DNA of 24,618 bases, from the NCBI GenBank assembly GCA_034667405.1, contig JAXDJX010000022.1:1-24618 (forward strand), written 5' to 3'. Positions within the stretch are counted from its first letter, which is position 1. The number at the start of each line of letters is the position of its first letter. Below, piece after piece: positions 21,114 to 24,618 of this stretch. The notes under the pieces are model-generated. The model saw only the letters and a list, made by a program, of their open reading frames with translations. It was not told the DNA's origin and searched no databases. The position numbers and the translations under genes were made by a program. This DNA comes from JANXVR01 sp034667405 (lineage in GTDB: Bacteria > Actinomycetota > UBA4738 > HRBIN12).

Positions 21114-22582
21114 TGCTGGAGGCCTACACCTGGCCACAGAGCAGCGTCCCGGGCGAGTCCGTCGGCCTCCACGTTTCTTCGGACACCGGCGCGTTCGAGG
21201 TTACCGTCACGAAAGAGGGCCGCGAACCGGCGGAGGTCTGGCGCGGCTCCGGGACCGCGGATAACCACCCCACGCCCCGCGACGCCGCCGCGAACGGATG
21301 CGATTGGCCCTCCACACTCGAGATCCCGGTCGACCCGACCTGGGCGTCCGCGTACTACTCGATAACCGTGACCGCCGGTGACGAGCGAGCCGACGCCTTC
21401 CTCGTCGTGCGTCCAGCGCCGGGAGGCGCCAAGGCGCCCATCCTCTTGGTGCTGTCGACCTCCACGTGGAACGCCTACAACGATTGGGGCGGCCCCTCGC
21501 TCTACACGGGCGGCCACCAGGTCTCGTTCGAACGCCCGATGGCTGCTGGATTCCTGGTGAAGCCGGAACCCGCGCGCCGGAAGGCACAGCCGCTCACCGA
21601 CCCGGACCCCGAAGCCCGCTACTTCTTCGAATGGGCCGAACCCCTTGGTGTCTCCGTCTGGAGCGGGGGCGCCGGCTGGTGGAACTGGGAGCGCGTCATC
21701 ACGCGGTGGGCCGAGGAACAGGGGTACGCGCTCGACGTGGCGACGAGCCAAGATCTCGAGACCCATCCCGACGTGCTGGAGGGACATCGGATGTTCCTCT
21801 GCGCCGGCCACGATGAATATTGGTCGTGGGGCATGCGCGACACCCTCGACGCATTCACAGCCGCAGGCGGGAATGCCGCGATCCTCAGTGGGAACACGTG
21901 CTACTGGCAGGTTCGATTCGAAGACGACGGGCGAACGATGGTGGGCTACAAGTACGGGGCAGATGCTGACCCCGTCCTCGGCACGTCCGACGAACGCTTC
22001 CTCACGAGCGCGTGGGTCGACCGTCGGATCGGGCGAAGCGAGTTCTCTACCATCGGACTGTCGTTCAGCCGTGGAGGATACGCGCGCTACGGCTTGGGGA
22101 CGCCGCGCTCCTCGGGAGGGTTCACCGTCTGGCGTCCGGAACACTGGGCGTTCGAGGGAGCGGAGCTCACCTACGGCGATGCGCTTGGCCAGGCCGACAC
22201 GATCTGCGCGTACGAGGTCGACGGCTGCGAACTCCAGCTGGTGCAGGGCCGCCCCGTTCCGACCCATCGCGACGGGGCACCGCACGGTCTCGAGGTGTTG
22301 GCCAGCGCCCCCTCCCATCTCTGGTCCCAACAGGAGCAACCCTCCCGCTACCGCACCGAACCCGGCGAACTGGAGAACGTCACCCAGGCCGTTCACGGTG
22401 AGGACTGGAAAGCGCATCTCGATGAGTACCGATACACGCATGCCGTGGTCGGCGTCTTCGAGACCTCCGGGGGTGGGACGGTGTTCAACACCGGTTGCAC
22501 CGACTGGACCTACGGCCTAGAGGGCCGAGACGCCGCCATCGAACGCATCACGCGGAACGTGTTCGACCGGCTATCGCGTTAG
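21113..22582 (+). CDS. N,N-dimethylformamidase beta-subunit-like protein
   Basis: A 489-residue protein. Residues 1-100 look like a beta-sandwich (Pro-Gly-Glu-Ser-Val-Gly-Leu-His-Val, Phe-Glu-Val-Thr-Val). The rest resembles the C-terminal domain of the large subunit of N,N-dimethylformamidase: Tyr122-Asn-Asp-Trp-Gly-Gly, then Gly232-His-Asp-Glu-Tyr236-Trp-Ser, then Leu-Ser-Gly-Asn-Thr-Cys-Tyr-Trp. In the known enzyme iron is held by two Tyr and one Glu; Tyr122, Tyr236 and a later Glu (candidate in His-Trp-Ala-Phe-Glu) could play those parts here, which is inference. No signal peptide is seen. No small-subunit gene is adjacent, unless the 54-residue neighbour serves that role. The true substrate is unknown. 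Its stop overlaps the helicase stop (TTAG). Confidence 0.78.
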   Translation: MLEAYTWPQSSVPGESVGLHVSSDTGAFEVTVTKEGREPAEVWRGSGTADNHPTPRDAAANGCDWPSTLEIPVDPTWASAYYSITVTAGDERADAFLVVRPAPGGAKAPILLVLSTSTWNAYNDWGGPSLYTGGHQVSFERPMAAGFLVKPEPARRKAQPLTDPDPEARYFFEWAEPLGVSVWSGGAGWWNWERVITRWAEEQGYALDVATSQDLETHPDVLEGHRMFLCAGHDEYWSWGMRDTLDAFTAAGGNAAILSGNTCYWQVRFEDDGRTMVGYKYGADADPVLGTSDERFLTSAWVDRRIGRSEFSTIGLSFSRGGYARYGLGTPRSSGGFTVWRPEHWAFEGAELTYGDALGQADTICAYEVDGCELQLVQGRPVPTHRDGAPHGLEVLASAPSHLWSQQEQPSRYRTEPGELENVTQAVHGEDWKAHLDEYRYTHAVVGVFETSGGGTVFNTGCTDWTYGLEGRDAAIERITRNVFDRLSR

Positions 22583-24618
22583 CCGAGCTTGGTCAGCGGT
22601 GCGTAGGCGAGGAGAAGGTTCTTCTCCCCGGCCTCTTGGAACACCACGGTGACTTTCGCGTCGTCCCCGAACCCTTCCACAGCGAGAACCACGCCTTCGC
22701 CCCAGCGTTCGTGGGAGACGGTGTCGCCGGGGCTCACCGACGCAGGCTCGCGCCGGGGCGGAGCGCCTGGCGACGGAGGCGTCCAACCGGCGCCGGGCGT
22801 CACGTCCACCGATCCGCTCCGACCGGGGAGTCCGGTGACCCGGTAGGCGTTGCCCCCGCCACCGCTCCCGTAGACGCCGCTGCGCTCTGCACCGGACCCG
22901 GCCCGGCCGTACGCACCGCGGCCGATCGTTTTCGTCTCTGCCTCCCGAGCGTCCAGCAGGTGTTCGGGGAGTTCGCTCAAGAATCGTGACGGCGGGTTGT
23001 ACTGGCTCTGGCCGTAGAGCATCCGACTCCACGCGTGGCTCAGATAGAGACGCTCGCGTGCGCGCGTGATGCCGACGTAGGCCAGCCGTCGTTCTTCCTC
23101 CAGCGCTGCCGAGTCGGTCATCGAACGGAAATGCGGGAAGATCCCGTCCTCCATGCCGACGATGAACACCACCGGGAACTCAAGGCCCTTGGCGATGTGA
23201 AGGGTCATGAGCGTGACGGTGGAGTCCTCCTCTTCGTACTCATCCTGCTCGCCGATGAGACTGACCTGCTCCAGGAACACGCCCAGATCGGACTCCGGCT
23301 CCCGAGCAGCGAGCTCCGCCGCAACTCCGGACAGCTCCTGGATGTTCTCGATCCGACCTTGAGCTTCAACGGTTCGTTCCTCTTCGAGTTCGGCCATATA
23401 GCCGGACTCCTGGGCGGCGAACTCCACCATCCTGGCCGGACCGGCGCCGTCGTCGAGGTGGGCTTGCAGCGCGACCATGATCTGGTTGAAGCCTGCGACC
23501 GCGCCTTTCGCCCGGTTCGCGAGCACGGCGATCTCGTCCACCCGCCGCGCCGCCTCCACGATGCCGATGCCCTCTTCGCGCGCGAACGACTCGACGGCCG
23601 CGACGGTGGCGTCGCCGATACCACGCTTCGGCATGTTCACGACTCGCCGAAAACTGATGACGTCCTGTGGATTCAGCAGGAGTCGCAGGTAGCCCAGAAC
23701 GTCCTTGATCTCCTTGCGCTGATAGAAGCGCACCCCACCGAAGACGCGGTACGGGATGCCCGCCTTCATGAACACGTCTTCCACGACCCGGGACTGGGCA
23801 TTCGTCCGGTAGAAGAGTGCAACGTCCCGATACCGATGACCCTCCTGCTCTCGGAGCCGTTCGATCTCCCGGGCCACCCAATAGATCTCTTCGTGTTCGT
23901 CCTCGGCCTGGTAGCGAACAGTGAGCTCGCCGCTCCCGGACTCGGTCCACAGACTCTTGGGCTTGCGTTGCTGGTTGTGCTCGATGAGCGCGTTCGCCAC
24001 GCCGAGGATGTTCTGAGTGGAACGGTAGTTCTGTTCCATCACGAAGACGGCCGCATCCGGGTAGTCGCGCTCGAAGTCCAGGATGTTCTGGATGGTGGCG
24101 CCCCGCCAGCTGTACACACCCTGATCGGCGTCCCCCACCACACAAACGTTCCGATGCTTGCCGGCGAGTTGATTCACCAGTTCGTATTGCGCACGGTTCG
24201 TGTCCTGATACTCATCGACCAACACGTAGCGGAACCGTTCCTGATAGTGCGCGAGCACTTCCGGGTGCTCGCGGAAGAGCCGCACCGTCTCGCTGATGAG
24301 GTCATCGAAATCGAGAGCCCCGGCCGCGTGCTTGCGGTCCTCGTAGGCCTGGTAGATCCGAGCGACCGTCTCCTCGTAGAAATTCGATGCGGCCTGCGCG
24401 AACTCATCCGCGGACAGAACCTTGTCCTTCGCGCGGCCGATAGCCGAGGCGACAGCTCTGGGTGCGAATCGCTTCGGGTCAAGGTCCATGTCCTTCACGA
24501 TGCCGTTGATGAGACGTTCCGTGTCGCCGTCGTCGTAGATGGTGAAGCCACTTGGCACGCCAAGGTGGGTGTGCTCTCGACGCAACAAGCGCGCGCACAT
24601 CGAATGAAACGTCAGGAT
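22579..24618 (-). CDS. ATP-dependent DNA helicase UvrD/PcrA, 5' end beyond the window
   Basis: The 679 visible residues lack the N-terminal Walker A motif; the frame is open to the right edge and begins inside the Thr-Phe-His-Ser-x-Cys-Ala-Arg segment (motif Ib region). In order, it shows Val-Asp-Glu-Tyr-Gln-Asp-Thr-Asn (motif II), Gly-Asp-Ala-Asp-Gln-Gly-Val-Tyr-Ser-Trp-Arg-Gly-Ala (III), Glu-Gln-Asn-Tyr-Arg-Ser-Thr (IV), Thr-Leu-His-Ile-Ala-Lys-Gly-Leu-Glu-Phe (V) and Arg-Leu-Ala-Tyr-Val-Gly-Ile-Thr-Arg-Ala-Arg (VI). A Gly-rich linker and a C-terminal Tudor-like domain (Val-Ser-His-Glu-Arg-Trp-Gly-Glu-Gly-Val-Val) follow, as in PcrA/UvrD1. It unwinds DNA 3' to 5' in repair and replication-fork maintenance. 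In M. tuberculosis uvrD1 (Rv0949) also lies beside sucC. Confidence 0.94.
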   Translation of the reverse strand: MLTFHSMCARLLRREHTHLGVPSGFTIYDDGDTERLINGIVKDMDLDPKRFAPRAVASAIGRAKDKVLSADEFAQAASNFYEETVARIYQAYEDRKHAAGALDFDDLISETVRLFREHPEVLAHYQERFRYVLVDEYQDTNRAQYELVNQLAGKHRNVCVVGDADQGVYSWRGATIQNILDFERDYPDAAVFVMEQNYRSTQNILGVANALIEHNQQRKPKSLWTESGSGELTVRYQAEDEHEEIYWVAREIERLREQEGHRYRDVALFYRTNAQSRVVEDVFMKAGIPYRVFGGVRFYQRKEIKDVLGYLRLLLNPQDVISFRRVVNMPKRGIGDATVAAVESFAREEGIGIVEAARRVDEIAVLANRAKGAVAGFNQIMVALQAHLDDGAGPARMVEFAAQESGYMAELEEERTVEAQGRIENIQELSGVAAELAAREPESDLGVFLEQVSLIGEQDEYEEEDSTVTLMTLHIAKGLEFPVVFIVGMEDGIFPHFRSMTDSAALEEERRLAYVGITRARERLYLSHAWSRMLYGQSQYNPPSRFLSELPEHLLDAREAETKTIGRGAYGRAGSGAERSGVYGSGGGGNAYRVTGLPGRSGSVDVTPGAGWTPPSPGAPPRREPASVSPGDTVSHERWGEGVVLAVEGFGDDAKVTVVFQEAGEKNLLLAYAPLTKLG

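Noticed and set aside
1..24618. tRNA, rRNA, CRISPR, insertion sequences or prophage
   Set aside because: No cloverleaf, repeat-spacer array, transposase or integrase motif, or terminal inverted repeats were seen on reading; the window is fully packed with ordinary genes.

Overview
The window looks like chromosomal core-genome DNA from a high-GC Gram-positive bacterium of the Actinomycetota. Evidence for this is the roughly two-thirds GC composition, frequent GTG starts, TAnnnT-type -10 boxes with several probable leaderless starts, and a gene order (uvrD/pcrA, sucC, sucD, perM-like, purN, purH) that matches the Mycobacterium tuberculosis neighbourhood Rv0949-Rv0957. No insertion sequence, prophage, CRISPR array, rRNA or tRNA was seen. 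I cannot place it below phylum level. The longest stretch without a gene is about 130 bases.

Layout. (1) 1-4266, plus strand: sdhC (5' truncated), sdhD, sdhA, sdhB and an NAD-type isocitrate dehydrogenase, tightly packed as one operon. (2) 4333-4512, minus: a 59-residue Cys-tailed small protein antisense to apparent open frames. (3) 4585-5142, plus: a four-helix membrane protein that ends tail-to-tail on malate dehydrogenase (5139-6062, minus). (4) 6191-7469, minus: an ECF sigma factor with a coupled membrane anti-sigma-like partner. (5) 7539-8618, minus, and 8749-9867, plus: a second isocitrate dehydrogenase paralogue divergent from citrate synthase. (6) 9864-13822, minus: purN-purH-folD-metF, a 10-formyl-THF/one-carbon operon. 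(7) 13882-15893, plus: three small proteins (B-box-like zinc finger plus membrane helices, a four-helix membrane protein, and a zinc ribbon with a duplicated domain). (8) 15827-19553, minus: cobalamin-binding methylmalonyl-CoA mutase subunit, sucC, sucD and a perM-like membrane protein. (9) 19616-22582, plus: an alpha/beta-hydrolase-cyclase fusion with altered active sites, a one-helix peptide and an N,N-dimethylformamidase-like protein. (10) 22579-24618, minus: UvrD/PcrA helicase, cut by the window end.

The genes together cover most of the oxidative TCA cycle: citrate synthase, two isocitrate dehydrogenases, succinyl-CoA synthetase, succinate dehydrogenase and malate dehydrogenase. Aconitase, 2-oxoglutarate dehydrogenase and fumarase are not in the window. 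The mutase subunit next to sucCD suggests that methylmalonyl-CoA is fed in as succinyl-CoA. FolD supplies 10-formyl-THF for PurN and PurH, and MetF drains methylene-THF toward methyl-THF.

The least explained items are the duplicated zinc-ribbon protein (15177-15893), the hydrolase-cyclase with a charge-reversed base-recognition pair (19616-20935), and the small Cys-tailed protein (4333-4512).
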